A DNA stretch of 26,735 bases from Proteobacteria bacterium UBA6921 (GCA_002450895.1 DKAR01000136.1:11917-38651); one strand, 5' to 3'. Shown: positions 1 through 7,853, counted from the stretch's first letter. Notes: a model not told the origin generated them from the letters alone. Program-made: numbers and translations.

Positions 1-1
1 C

Positions 2-709
2 CGCGACAAGGCGCTTTCGAAGAAGATCCTGCATTACCATCGAATCAAGGTTCCGGACTTTCGCATCTTCCCGTATGGCAAGCGAATCAAGGCGCAGAAA
101 CTGAAGGGACTACCGTATCCGCTGATCGTCAAGTCCAATCTGGAGCAGGGTTCCGTTGGAATATCGCAGGCGTCCTACGTCACGGACGAGAAAGAGCTAC
201 TGCATCGGGTCGAACAGGTACATGAGATGACACAGGGTGACGCAATTGCCGAGCAGTATATCGACGGGCGCGAACTCTACGTCGGAATCCTCGGCAATGA
301 GCGTCTTGAAATACTGCCGATCCGGGAACTGACGTTCAGCGACGATTCCACACAGGAACAACGCATCGCAACCTATAACGTCAAATGGAATGACAAGTAC
401 CGTGACAAGATCGGATTCAAGTACACCTACGCGAAAAATCTTCTGGGCGCGCAAACAAAGATCGAAAAACTATCGCGCCGCGTGTATCGCAAACTTCTGC
501 TCAGCGGGTACGCACGTCTTGACCTGCGCATGACTGAAAATGGCGACCTCTATGTTCTTGAAGCCAATCCCAACTGCGCGATCGCACACGACGACGATCT
601 TGCCGAAGCCGCCAGGAAAGCCGGCTATACGTTCCCCGAATTCATCGCCCGCATCCTGGCGATTGGTCTCAGCGGCAAACAATATCAACCTGAGGTCGCC
701 GGCGTGTAA
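2..709 (+). CDS. ATP-grasp (D-Ala-D-Ala ligase-like) protein, 5' end outside window
   Basis: This is the C-terminal 235 residues of an ATP-grasp enzyme; the frame is open from the first bases, so the true start lies upstream of the window. Visible ATP-grasp hallmarks are the PLIVKSN strand with a lysine for ATP binding, a glycine-bearing loop just after it (EQGSVGIS), the AEQYIDGRELYVGILG segment of the central fold, and the C-terminal metal-binding EANPNC motif preceded by RLDLRM. These enzymes join a carboxylate to an amine or thiol through an acyl-phosphate. The closest general resemblance is to D-alanine-D-alanine ligase, but the substrate cannot be read from the sequence and this need not be a peptidoglycan enzyme. 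No clear intrinsic terminator follows. The family call is firm; the function is open. Confidence 0.85.
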   Translation, partial: RDKALSKKILHYHRIKVPDFRIFPYGKRIKAQKLKGLPYPLIVKSNLEQGSVGISQASYVTDEKELLHRVEQVHEMTQGDAIAEQYIDGRELYVGILGNERLEILPIRELTFSDDSTQEQRIATYNVKWNDKYRDKIGFKYTYAKNLLGAQTKIEKLSRRVYRKLLLSGYARLDLRMTENGDLYVLEANPNCAIAHDDDLAEAARKAGYTFPEFIARILAIGLSGKQYQPEVAGV

Positions 710-952
710 CGCGCAACCCAGAATTCACTGCCCCAGCCGATTCCTGCTTGCTACTGTGTCGCTGCTCTCGTTGGGAACCGTATTCAATTAATGTCTTGAG
801 TGCCCGGTTTCCCGACTTCCCCACCAACGCCCCCGCCACCACAGACGTGGCTGCGCGTCCACGTAAAAATTCACAGGTGACTCCATTAGAATGTGCTCAT
901 ACACTTCTTCGCGTTGCAGCTTTCTAACATTCACAAATGATGGAGAAAACAA
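710..952. other. Intergenic region upstream of the CHRD gene
   Basis: This 243-base stretch has no convincing gene. It should hold the promoter of the CHRD gene, since the gene has its own ribosome binding site (GGAG, nine bases before the ATG at 953) and its own terminator, but I cannot pick a clean -35/-10 pair. Confidence 0.4.
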
Positions 953-1423
953 ATGAGCAAAATTGGAAAGTCTTTGGGTCTTTTGTTTGCGGGCGCGCTG
1001 GTCGTGGGTGCAGGTCAGGCGAGTGCGGCGGAAACATTCTTTGCGCACATGGATTCAAGCGAAAACGTTCCCGCAAATAGTTCGAAGGCTCAGTCGCAAC
1101 TGATCCTGCAGTACACGGACGAAGGCAACCTGAATTTCAAGTTGATGTTGTCCAACATCGACGAATTCTCGGTTTCTCACATCCATTGCGCACCGGCAGG
1201 TTTAAATGGACCGGCCGGGGTGAATCTCGCCGCCCTTACGCCGCCGTCCGCTGTGAACGGCACCATCGAAGGCGTAATTACGGTTCCGAACGGTAACGGC
1301 GTCAACAACTGCGGCTGGGTCACCAATGCGGATGTCGTTGCAGCGATTAAAGCGGGCAACGCCTACGTGAATGTGCACACGAAGAGCGTCCCGGGCGGCG
1401 TGATTCGCGGGCAGCTTCGATAA
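953..1423 (+). CDS. Exported CHRD domain protein
   Basis: This is a 156-residue protein with a signal peptide (lysines at 3 and 6, a hydrophobic core at about 8-20, and an AxA site near residue 25). The rest is one CHRD domain. Diagnostic features are the opening HMDSSENVPAN, the central SHIHCAP and the closing AYVNVHTKSVPGGVIRGQL, which is the classic end of the family. CHRD domains were named from chordin, and bacterial members are small exported proteins of unknown role. Two cysteines (in SHIHC and NNCGW) could form a disulfide. The ATG at 953 is supported by a GGAG ribosome binding site. The gene is monocistronic, ending at a strong hairpin, and is convergent with the response regulator gene. 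The domain is near certain; the function is unknown. Confidence 0.92.
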   Translation: MSKIGKSLGLLFAGALVVGAGQASAAETFFAHMDSSENVPANSSKAQSQLILQYTDEGNLNFKLMLSNIDEFSVSHIHCAPAGLNGPAGVNLAALTPPSAVNGTIEGVITVPNGNGVNNCGWVTNADVVAAIKAGNAYVNVHTKSVPGGVIRGQLR

Positions 1424-1466
1424 TACCCACCGATCGCACGACTCAAGTTGTTGTACGCATAAAAAT

Positions 1467-1497
1467 TCTCCCCGGCGGATTCAGATCGCCGGGGAGA
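1467..1497. terminator. Bidirectional intrinsic terminator
   Basis: Eleven-base-pair GC-rich perfect stem (1467-1477 with 1487-1497, core CTCCCCGGCG) and a nine-base loop. On the minus strand it is followed by AATTTTTA, a good U-tract for the response regulator gene. On the plus strand it is followed by the poorer TGTTCT, 44 bases after the CHRD stop. It can serve both convergent genes. Confidence 0.85.
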
Positions 1498-1607
1498 TGT
1501 TCTGCAAGAACGAACCTCCAGACCCTCAACGCACTTCTGTACACCGAAAGGACTGAATCCCCCAGGTATTTGTTTCGGGTATTTCTTTTTTGTTGCAGCC
1601 GAACCAG

Positions 1608-2525
1608 TCAGTGGACAGGTGGTTCCGGTTGAAGATCGATTGTCGCGACGACCTCATTTCCCTTGCCACGATATTCGACGCGGGAAAAGCTGCGCATGAT
1701 CGCCATTGCAATGCCTCGACCGTGCGCGTGTGTGATGCGTGCCGGATCCAGTTTCAGGTAGGGGTCGGGCGTAAACCCGCTCCCCTGATCTGTGATCGTA
1801 ATGGAAATTTCTTCGGCACCACGCCGAAACAACACGTTGACTGACCGGCCCCTGAAGGCTGGATCTTCAAGTCGCCGCAAGATCTCGCTATTCCACGTCC
1901 CGTCTTTCAGCAGCTGCGACTTTGCGTCGTAGGTGATTTCAAGATTGCCGTGCTCAACGGCATTGACCAGCAATTCCGACAGCCCCGAAACCGCCACATC
2001 CGGGCGCGGACATACACTCGCCAATGTCGCCGCCAGCTCGCCCGCCTCTTCGAGGGTTCGAAAATCAAACTTCGCTTCACGAAGGTGTTGCATTCCGCGC
2101 TGACGCGCATCAATGGCGCGCCGCAGGTCCCACGTCTGCTTGTAGTCGTTTGCGGCCGCGTCGACGATGGAGACTAAAACGCTTTTCTCGTAAGGCTTGG
2201 TAAGGTAATAAAACGCTCCGGCGGCAATTCCTTCCGTCACACTCTTCACGTCCGCCATCGCGGTCTGCAAGATTACTGGCAGCTCCTTCAGTCTCGGGTC
2301 GTTTTTGATATAAGCCAACACCTGCATGCCGTCGACTTCCGGCATCTCGCGATCAAGGATGATCACGCAGAAACTGTTGCGAACATCATTGAGCCGATCG
2401 ATCGCCTCACGCCCATCTACTGCGGTAATCAAATCGTAGCCACGCTTTCCAAGATAAAGCCGCAGCAAGTCCAGACTTAACGGCTGGTCTTCGGCGATGA
2501 GGATGGAATTCGGCGTTGCCGACAT
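1608..2525 (-). CDS. Response regulator fused to an RsbW-like (HATPase_c_2) domain
   Basis: This is a 305-residue cytoplasmic two-domain protein. Residues about 7-125 form a receiver domain with the acidic pair E12/D13, phospho-acceptor D58 (IILDREMPEVDG), switch T88 and K110 (LTKPY). A linker leads to a GHKL ATPase at about 165-300 with an N-box (SELLVNAVEHGNL), a G1 box (DQGSGF) and a glycine-rich lid (HGRGIAMAIM). There is no HisKA dimerisation domain with a phospho-histidine, so this ATPase belongs to the anti-sigma/serine-kinase type. Phosphorylation of the receiver would be expected to control an RsbW-like activity towards an anti-sigma antagonist or sigma factor, but no such partner is encoded nearby. 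The ATG at 2525 has GGAG ten bases upstream. The domain calls are firm; the output target is inferred. Confidence 0.9.
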   Translation of the reverse strand: MSATPNSILIAEDQPLSLDLLRLYLGKRGYDLITAVDGREAIDRLNDVRNSFCVIILDREMPEVDGMQVLAYIKNDPRLKELPVILQTAMADVKSVTEGIAAGAFYYLTKPYEKSVLVSIVDAAANDYKQTWDLRRAIDARQRGMQHLREAKFDFRTLEEAGELAATLASVCPRPDVAVSGLSELLVNAVEHGNLEITYDAKSQLLKDGTWNSEILRRLEDPAFRGRSVNVLFRRGAEEISITITDQGSGFTPDPYLKLDPARITHAHGRGIAMAIMRSFSRVEYRGKGNEVVATIDLQPEPPVH

Positions 2526-2695
2526 GGATGCGACTCCGAATTTTAAGACAGGTCTTCTTCAGCGCGTATCGCTTACACTTCATCGGCTCGCGGCAACGCC
2601 GCTTGACCGGAAGGAAACGCTCCGGACAGTAATGCGTTTACCGGAAATTTGACCCGGAACATTGCCGTGCTGCCTTGGCCTTTTCGCCAACAGCG

Positions 2696-2739
2696 ATCCA
2701 CCCATCCGGCGGGCACTTCTGCCCGCCGGATGGGTGGAT
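2696..2739. repeat. Perfect 19-bp inverted repeat downstream of the dsrE-like gene
   Basis: Arms 2696-2714 and 2721-2739 are perfect complements around a six-base loop (ACTTCT). The hairpin lies nine bases after the DsrE-like stop codon, where a terminator is expected. However, the minus-strand sequence that follows (TCGCTGTTGG) is not a U-tract. It could be a U-less terminator or a 3'-end stabiliser. Confidence 0.75.
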
Positions 2740-2747
2740 GATTCACC

Positions 2748-3104
2748 TTAAAATGTAATTACCTGATAGCCCTCGTTCGTTAACTGCGCGAAGCTCATGT
2801 TCGGGCCATACTCTTCCAGAATACGCAGCCCCTGCGCACGCGCCGCGGCTGTCATGCCGAACGCATTGGCACAGAAACCACACGCACCCGCGATGCGATC
2901 TTTTACGGCAGCGTAGACTTCGTGCAACTGGTGTTTTGGATTTCCAAGCTCGGCAATCCATTTGGTCCCCGCGCCAGTGAAGACCAGGCGCACGTCGGCA
3001 CGGGCGTCCTTGTACTCCTTGGCTGCCATGAGCGCGTTGACGATGCGGCCAAGCCCATCGGCCGGGGTGGTGTCGGCGAGCACAACAATTGCGATCTTGT
3101 TCAT
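2748..3104 (-). CDS. DsrE-like small sulfur-relay family protein
   Basis: This is a 118-residue soluble protein of DsrE/DsrF-like fold. It has an N-terminal hydrophobic strand (KIAIVVLAD), alternating beta/alpha segments, a central strand VRLVFTGAG, a cysteine pair C75-x2-C78 in GACGFCANAFG just before a helix, and a C-terminal helix and strand ending YQVITF. DsrE proteins bind persulfide sulfur on a conserved cysteine; C75 or C78 would be the candidate here, and the exact partner is not visible. The ATG at 3104 is chosen over upstream in-frame codons because CGGAGG lies seven bases before it and the family fold starts there. It follows a Crp/Fnr gene on the same strand with a 98-base gap holding a dyad, so it may be a direct target of that regulator. 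Confidence 0.83.
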   Translation of the reverse strand: MNKIAIVVLADTTPADGLGRIVNALMAAKEYKDARADVRLVFTGAGTKWIAELGNPKHQLHEVYAAVKDRIAGACGFCANAFGMTAAARAQGLRILEEYGPNMSFAQLTNEGYQVITF

Positions 3105-3184
3105 GACTATCCTCCGAAAGATGAATATTGGTCCGGCGCTTGGCCGGTTCGGAGGAAATGCTAGGAGTTCGCCTATAGCAACGT

Positions 3185-3202
3185 CTGTCAGAAATCGGAC
3201 AG
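3185..3202 (-). promoter_or_regulatory. Candidate Crp/Fnr-family operator upstream of the dsrE-like gene
   Basis: CTGTC and GACAG arms separated by eight bases form an 18-bp dyad, the size and symmetry bound by Crp-family dimers (half-site TGTC, compare TGTGA or TTGAT). It abuts the stop codon of the Crp/Fnr gene and lies 81 bases before the DsrE-like start. A TATAGG element follows within a few bases on the minus strand. Binding is inferred. Confidence 0.35.
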
Positions 3203-3865
3203 TCAACTTTCTGCGATGTTCGCCAACGCGGTCAAATCACCCACACAAATGAAATCGCGCGAGTAATTCACGATCTTTCGCTCACGCAACTCGTTGAGGG
3301 TGGAGCTGACCATCTGGCGACTTGCGCCGATCATGTCGGCCAAATCCTGCTGCGTGAGTCGCACATCCACATCACCGCCGTGAACGCAGGCCTCGCCTTC
3401 ACCTTGAACAAGGTCATGCAACACCGCGGCAAGTCGTGCTTCCACCTTGCGATGCATGACGTAATACAACCGCCGCTGCAGTGCGCCCTGCCGGCGACTC
3501 AGGGATCGCGTCACGAAGCGCGAAAACTCCGCATCGCTCGACAACAAGCGTTCAAGTACGGAGGAATCAATTCGGAACGCGCGCACTTCGCCCTGGGCGC
3601 TGACCGTTTCATTCCAATCTTTGGGGTCATCCGAAATAGACCCGACCACAGCGCCACGCCCGAGCAATGCGATCGTCGCCTGCTTGCCCTGAATTGATAC
3701 GCGGTGCAGCTTGATATAGCCGGATTCCACAACCCACGTGTACCTCGGCGCCAGGCCGTCGCCGTAAAGCACAACTTGGTCGCCGAGTACCACGGGAGTA
3801 ATTCCCGATGCTCCAGATGCAAGGCATTTTGGAATTACAATCCCGGATTTCTTCTTGTTGTTCAT
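3203..3865 (-). CDS. Crp/Fnr family transcriptional regulator
   Basis: This is a 220-residue regulator. Residues about 20-130 are a cyclic-nucleotide-binding-type beta-roll (GDQVVLYGDG, WVVESGYIKLHR, ATIALLGRGAVVGSI), followed by a long dimer helix (SRRQGALQRRLYYVMHRKVEARLAAVLHDL as a continuous segment). A winged helix-turn-helix occupies about 168-205 (LTQQDLADMIGASRQMVSST). The usual cAMP-binding RxSA-type phosphate cassette is not evident, and there is no N-terminal cysteine cluster for an Fnr iron-sulfur centre, so the effector is unknown. The ATG at 3865 gives the usual family length. An in-frame ATG at 3913 would add 16 residues, and neither has a strong ribosome binding site. The DsrE-like gene lies downstream on the same strand, behind a possible operator. 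Confidence 0.9.
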   Translation of the reverse strand: MNNKKKSGIVIPKCLASGASGITPVVLGDQVVLYGDGLAPRYTWVVESGYIKLHRVSIQGKQATIALLGRGAVVGSISDDPKDWNETVSAQGEVRAFRIDSSVLERLLSSDAEFSRFVTRSLSRRQGALQRRLYYVMHRKVEARLAAVLHDLVQGEGEACVHGGDVDVRLTQQDLADMIGASRQMVSSTLNELRERKIVNYSRDFICVGDLTALANIAES

Positions 3866-4191
3866 CAATGTAGCACCACAAGTTCCAGTCAGACGCCCGG
3901 CCTTGGATCCCATGCCGTGCGGTGGATAACGGTGCTGAGACTCTTATCTGGCGTCGGTGTTACGACCTAGATCGTACTTCCCGACAAACTCGTCTCAGCG
4001 GCACCGTCCGAAATGAAACATCATCGACCCAATAGCGCACGCGTCGAGTGCGCCAACGCGTAAAAATTATTCGTAATTCTCCCACTGGTGTGTCGCGCCC
4101 GGATGCGCGACGATACACACTCGGTCGGGGTCGACAGCCGCCCAAGGCACATTTGCTCCCGTCAGTTTCCTCACGCATTCGGGTGCGAGTC

Positions 4192-4818
4192 ATGAACCAG
4201 GTTGACGATGTAAGACGCAATCAACACACGTCAGTCGCGTCACGCGCGCAAAGCGCGGTTGCGATTGGCGCGGGCGTTGCGTTGTTTGCCGTCCTGACGC
4301 CCACTGCGCTGGCGGATTCCGACCCGGATTCAACCAGCGTCACGCACAGCCGATTCGAAATCATCACTAACGCACTCGGACTGGAACACTGGACTGAATA
4401 TCCAGCGCGTGAAGACGCGCTGGGAAGAGCCTGGGCGGATCACTTTGGCGTCGAAGCCTCCTACTACGGCCTCGGTGATTCCAAGTTCAAGGAACGTCGC
4501 GGCGGCAGCAGCAGCGAAAACATTGGCGGCCGCGCCGATCTGAAACTGGCTATGGATGTCTTTACTGCGGTCAACGATCGCGCGCGCCTGTACAGTCGTG
4601 TTGGAATGTACTGGTGGGACGTTGATATCAACTACAACCAGCTCAGCAACGACCTCGACAGTTCAAATGCCGGCACCAGCCGCCTGGTCGGCCTCGGCGC
4701 CGTTTATGGAATCGACCCATTGCGCTTTGGAATTGAATGGGAACAGCTCGACGCAACGCAACAAGACACCGCGCGTGATGAACAGCGGGTGCTATTTAGC
4801 GTCTATTCGAAATACTGA
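4192..4818 (+). CDS. Small outer-membrane beta-barrel protein
   Basis: This is a 208-residue exported protein. Starting at the ATG at 4192 there is a charged N-region, a hydrophobic signal core (AVAIGAGVALFAVL) and a cleavage site near TALA-DS. The mature part alternates polar and hydrophobic residues in amphipathic strands (ADLKLAMDVFTAV, RLYSRVGMYWWDVDINY, RLVGLGAVYGI, LRFGIEWEQLD, RVLFSVYSKY) and ends in an aromatic residue, as BAM-folded barrels do. The pattern resembles the eight-stranded OmpA/OmpX-type porin-like family. The ribosome binding site is weak. The same frame is open upstream to a GTG at 4048, but that extension would precede the signal peptide. It is followed by rlmA 173 bases later with no terminator seen. 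No specific function can be given. Confidence 0.75.
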   Translation: MNQVDDVRRNQHTSVASRAQSAVAIGAGVALFAVLTPTALADSDPDSTSVTHSRFEIITNALGLEHWTEYPAREDALGRAWADHFGVEASYYGLGDSKFKERRGGSSSENIGGRADLKLAMDVFTAVNDRARLYSRVGMYWWDVDINYNQLSNDLDSSNAGTSRLVGLGAVYGIDPLRFGIEWEQLDATQQDTARDEQRVLFSVYSKY

Positions 4819-4991
4819 ATTCGCATCTACGTTTCGACTCCCGTTTCAATCTCAGCCTCCGTCTACGCCAACGACGGCACGCTCCGGATTTCTCATTTCG
4901 CAGGAATGTCATAGAACAACTTCCTTGCGTGCTGACTCGCGCGCGCCGCTCTGCAATACTTCCCGATCGATCAACGACGATACGCAGGTCG

Positions 4992-5909
4992 ATGACTCTT
5001 CGAAAAGCGAACAATCTGGCCTGCCCGCTGGATGGGCTAACTCTATCCGTGGATGAAAAACAATGTGTTTGCCCGGAGGGGCATACCTTCGACATCGCGA
5101 AACAGGGTTACCTTCATCTTCTGCCGGTGCAGAACAAGCGATCCCGAAATCCCGGCGACAGCGCAGAGATGGTCGCGGCGCGTTCGGCGTTTCTGAACAG
5201 CGGCGGATTTGCGCCGATTGCCGACAAACTCAATGAACTGACGCGCGCGTCACTGACGACATCGCGAACCGAAACGTGCGTCCTGGATGCCGGATGTGGC
5301 GAAGGCTATTACCTCGCGCATCTGCTCGCGTCGCTGCAAGAGTCACCATTCCAAAAAAACCTTGCATTGATTGGAATGGACATCTCCAAACCCGCCATTC
5401 TCGCCGCGTCAAAACGCAGCAAACACATCACCTGGCTCATCGCGAGCAACAAGCAACCTCCGCTGCTACCGGGAACCGTGGACGTTATTCTCTGCGTGTT
5501 TGGATACCCGCTCTTCGATCGCTTCAAACCGCTGCTCGCGCCGTGCGGCAGGATTATTCTCGTGGATGCGGGACCGGAGCACTTGATCGAATTGCGCAAC
5601 ATCGTCTACCCCACCGTCCAGAAATCCGGACCACCCACCCTCGCCGCCGCGGAATCCGCCGGACTTTTCCTAACTCAGGAGTCCACGCTCACCTACACGC
5701 ACAGGATGAGTTCAAACGCGCAAATAATGAACCTGCTTGCAATGACGCCGCATTACCATCGCGCCAGTCGCGAGGGTCTCGATGCGGCCAGCAAGTTGAA
5801 GAACATTGAGGTCACGATTGATGTGACGTTTCGAACGTTGGAACCCGTTCAGAGACAAGAAAATGTGGATCGCGACGCCATCACACCTGGCTTAACGAAA
5901 TCCACCTAG
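4992..5909 (+). CDS. rlmA: 23S rRNA (guanine-N1)-methyltransferase RlmA-like
   Basis: This is a 305-residue SAM-dependent methyltransferase of the RlmA (RrmA) type, which methylates N1 of G745 in 23S rRNA helix 35. The N-terminal zinc-finger region has C11, C27 and H31 in the spacing of the E. coli ligands, but the second ligand position is D14 (CPLDG instead of CPLC). The family signature LLPVQNKRSRNPGDSAEM follows, then SAM motif I (VLDAGCGEGYY, about 97-107) and a second acidic motif (IGMDISK). The C-terminus is longer than in E. coli (269 residues there). The ATG at 4992 is chosen because the family N-terminus begins just after it and AGG precedes it. Its stop codon overlaps that of the convergent lipoprotein gene. 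Confidence 0.9.
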   Translation: MTLRKANNLACPLDGLTLSVDEKQCVCPEGHTFDIAKQGYLHLLPVQNKRSRNPGDSAEMVAARSAFLNSGGFAPIADKLNELTRASLTTSRTETCVLDAGCGEGYYLAHLLASLQESPFQKNLALIGMDISKPAILAASKRSKHITWLIASNKQPPLLPGTVDVILCVFGYPLFDRFKPLLAPCGRIILVDAGPEHLIELRNIVYPTVQKSGPPTLAAAESAGLFLTQESTLTYTHRMSSNAQIMNLLAMTPHYHRASREGLDAASKLKNIEVTIDVTFRTLEPVQRQENVDRDAITPGLTKST

Positions 5910-7663
5910 CGATCTGTCGCAAAAATCAAATCCCGAAGGTGAACATCGTCGGGCGTATTCCACTGCCCGTCCACGCCGGCGCCACGAATGGATGTCGTCG
6001 ACAAACGATTTCCGTTTGTGTCGTATTCGGACATTGTTAGCGATTGCAGTACATCGTCCGACGTGTACCACGTGTTGTCGGGCCCCGATCCGTTGAATCT
6101 GGACGAGCGCGTCAGTTGCGCGTCCGCGTTATAGTCATATTGATCGTAATACATCAAATCAAACTGAGCCCAACCCGTATCCCGACTCGAATAAAGAAAG
6201 TCTGCTTGCACTAGCGATCCATCGTCCGCGTACGATTGACGGAATTTGCTGTTAAATGCGTCATCGCCAGTAAACCAAACACCGTCCGCTCCCGGGCTGA
6301 CGGCGTAGTCACTGTTCAGCAACCGACCCGATGCATCGTATTTTTCCATGACGTAATTTGCGACGACATCGTCGTCGGTAAACCATTTCCCATCATTGCC
6401 GGGGATGTAGCGTACGGTTGTTGACGTGAAGTCGGCTGCGTTTTGAATAATGTCATCGCGCCACGCCACCGTGTCATCCGGCGTTTCCCAGATTCCGTCG
6501 ACTCCGGAATCGTAGTACGCAGTGATTCGAGCATCCCGACCTGTCGCGTCCGTATCAGCTTGCCACACGATGGAATTGCTGGCGGCGATATCGTCGACGG
6601 TGAAGAACATCCCATCGGGGCCGGCGCCGGAGTACTGTCCAAGGCGGACCAGCGTGCCTTGCGTGTTGTAGCGAAACGCCCAATATCGCTCCACCAGATC
6701 GTCATCCGTGCGCCATAGACCGTCACCACCCGCCGCGGTCACGATCACCAAACGCGTCAGGTGCCGCTGATCGGTTTCGTACCGGTACAGAGTGGCAATC
6801 AAGTCGTCCTCGTTTAACCAAACATTGTCTGGTCCCGGCCCACCAATGATCGTCTGCTCGGAAAGCAGATCATTCGAATCGTATTGATTCGCGACGTACA
6901 GGCCGAGCACGTCATCGTCGGTGTGCCAAACCCCGTCGGGACCTGCGGATGTGTATTTTCTTGACCGAAGGACGCGGCCGCGCGGGTCCAGATCGTTGGC
7001 CATGTAAAACTCAACTTCACCGCTTTCGAGATACGTCGTTTCAACCGCAACCGGATTCGACACCGTATCGAAAGAAACGGTCATGTCAGTGAGCGTCGCG
7101 CCGTTCAGATCGCGGATTCCGCTCATCATCAGCGTGTAGGATGCACCGCGCGCCAGAGGCCGGGCTGGCGAGAACGTCAGCGTGCGCGTTGAAGCGTCCC
7201 ACTGGGCGGTTCCATCCACCGGATCAGATGTGCGGTCGACAAAGAACATTTCGATTCGAAGATGTTCTTTCGTTGAACCTTCCGGGGACGCCGCGTCATA
7301 AACGGAATGACACATCGCACATTGGCCACGCGATTGCCGGCCGTGCATGTCGAGCTTGCGGCCACAACCCTGATCCGGAATGCAGTACGTCATTTGCAAC
7401 GTGATGCTTGCTGTCGCCAGGGAGGCGGGATCGATGTCGACGTCAAGAGTGACGGCAGGCTGAAACAACACACTCACCGGCAACCCTTCTGCGGCGGCGA
7501 ACGTGAACTCGGCGGGAGACGATGAAAGCAGCGTCGGCGCGGAGTCCTGTGAAGATTCTTCGCTGTGGTTGCACGCCAAAATGGCAGCGCAGAGCACTAC
7601 AAGAAAGATTCGCGGCAGAACGATTCGAATTCCCGTCCACCCGGCCAAATGCAAATTCCTCAT
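5906..7663 (-). CDS. Lipoprotein with Ig-like domain, CxxCH motif and ten W/D-rich repeats
   Basis: This is a 585-residue lipoprotein. The ATG at 7663 follows GGGGGAG and gives a signal peptide ending in lipobox AILA-C31. Residues about 50-203 resemble a bacterial SbsA-like Ig domain (DIDPASLATASITLQM, then TLTFSPARPLARGASYTLMMSGIRD). Inserted in it is a cysteine-rich loop with C94, C100 and C115-A-M-C118-H119, a c-type heme attachment motif. From about 205 to the end come ten repeats of roughly 38-45 residues, each with a core like GPDGVWHTDDD preceded by a YDxxG-type strand. The eighth (RDTGWAQFD) is degenerate. The aspartates could bind calcium and the YD part recalls Rhs-type repeats; both are inference. 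It is monocistronic and divergent from the VOC operon. A surface or periplasmic structural role, possibly with heme, is plausible. Confidence 0.8.
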   Translation of the reverse strand: MRNLHLAGWTGIRIVLPRIFLVVLCAAILACNHSEESSQDSAPTLLSSSPAEFTFAAAEGLPVSVLFQPAVTLDVDIDPASLATASITLQMTYCIPDQGCGRKLDMHGRQSRGQCAMCHSVYDAASPEGSTKEHLRIEMFFVDRTSDPVDGTAQWDASTRTLTFSPARPLARGASYTLMMSGIRDLNGATLTDMTVSFDTVSNPVAVETTYLESGEVEFYMANDLDPRGRVLRSRKYTSAGPDGVWHTDDDVLGLYVANQYDSNDLLSEQTIIGGPGPDNVWLNEDDLIATLYRYETDQRHLTRLVIVTAAGGDGLWRTDDDLVERYWAFRYNTQGTLVRLGQYSGAGPDGMFFTVDDIAASNSIVWQADTDATGRDARITAYYDSGVDGIWETPDDTVAWRDDIIQNAADFTSTTVRYIPGNDGKWFTDDDVVANYVMEKYDASGRLLNSDYAVSPGADGVWFTGDDAFNSKFRQSYADDGSLVQADFLYSSRDTGWAQFDLMYYDQYDYNADAQLTRSSRFNGSGPDNTWYTSDDVLQSLTMSEYDTNGNRLSTTSIRGAGVDGQWNTPDDVHLRDLIFATDR

Positions 7664-7830
7664 TACTCCCCCAGCGACTGACAATCGCTCCCCGCCGCGG
7701 AGTATCACATTACTCGTGTCGGCGCTCAACGGGTGATCAGGCCGGACGGGTGCCAGGCCTTGTCGAGAAAGACACGATTTCACGGCATTGCTGCCGATGA
7801 ATTCCGAGATTGCATTTCGCTGAACGAAAA

Positions 7831-7843
7831 GTCGCGTCGCGAC
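7831..7843. promoter_or_regulatory. Perfect palindrome GTCGCG-T-CGCGAC
   Basis: Thirteen-base perfect dyad in the divergent intergenic region, eleven bases from the next palindrome. No known regulator is assigned. Confidence 0.25.
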
Positions 7844-7853
7844 AACCGAATTA

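Noticed and set aside
3935..3998. Long-range inverted repeat CTGAGAC/GTCTCAG upstream of the Crp/Fnr gene
   Set aside because: Seven-base arms 50 bases apart are expected by chance at this window size.
4048..4191. Upstream in-frame extension of the beta-barrel gene to a GTG
   Set aside because: It would put 48 arginine- and proline-rich residues before a normal signal peptide, and no ribosome binding site supports it.
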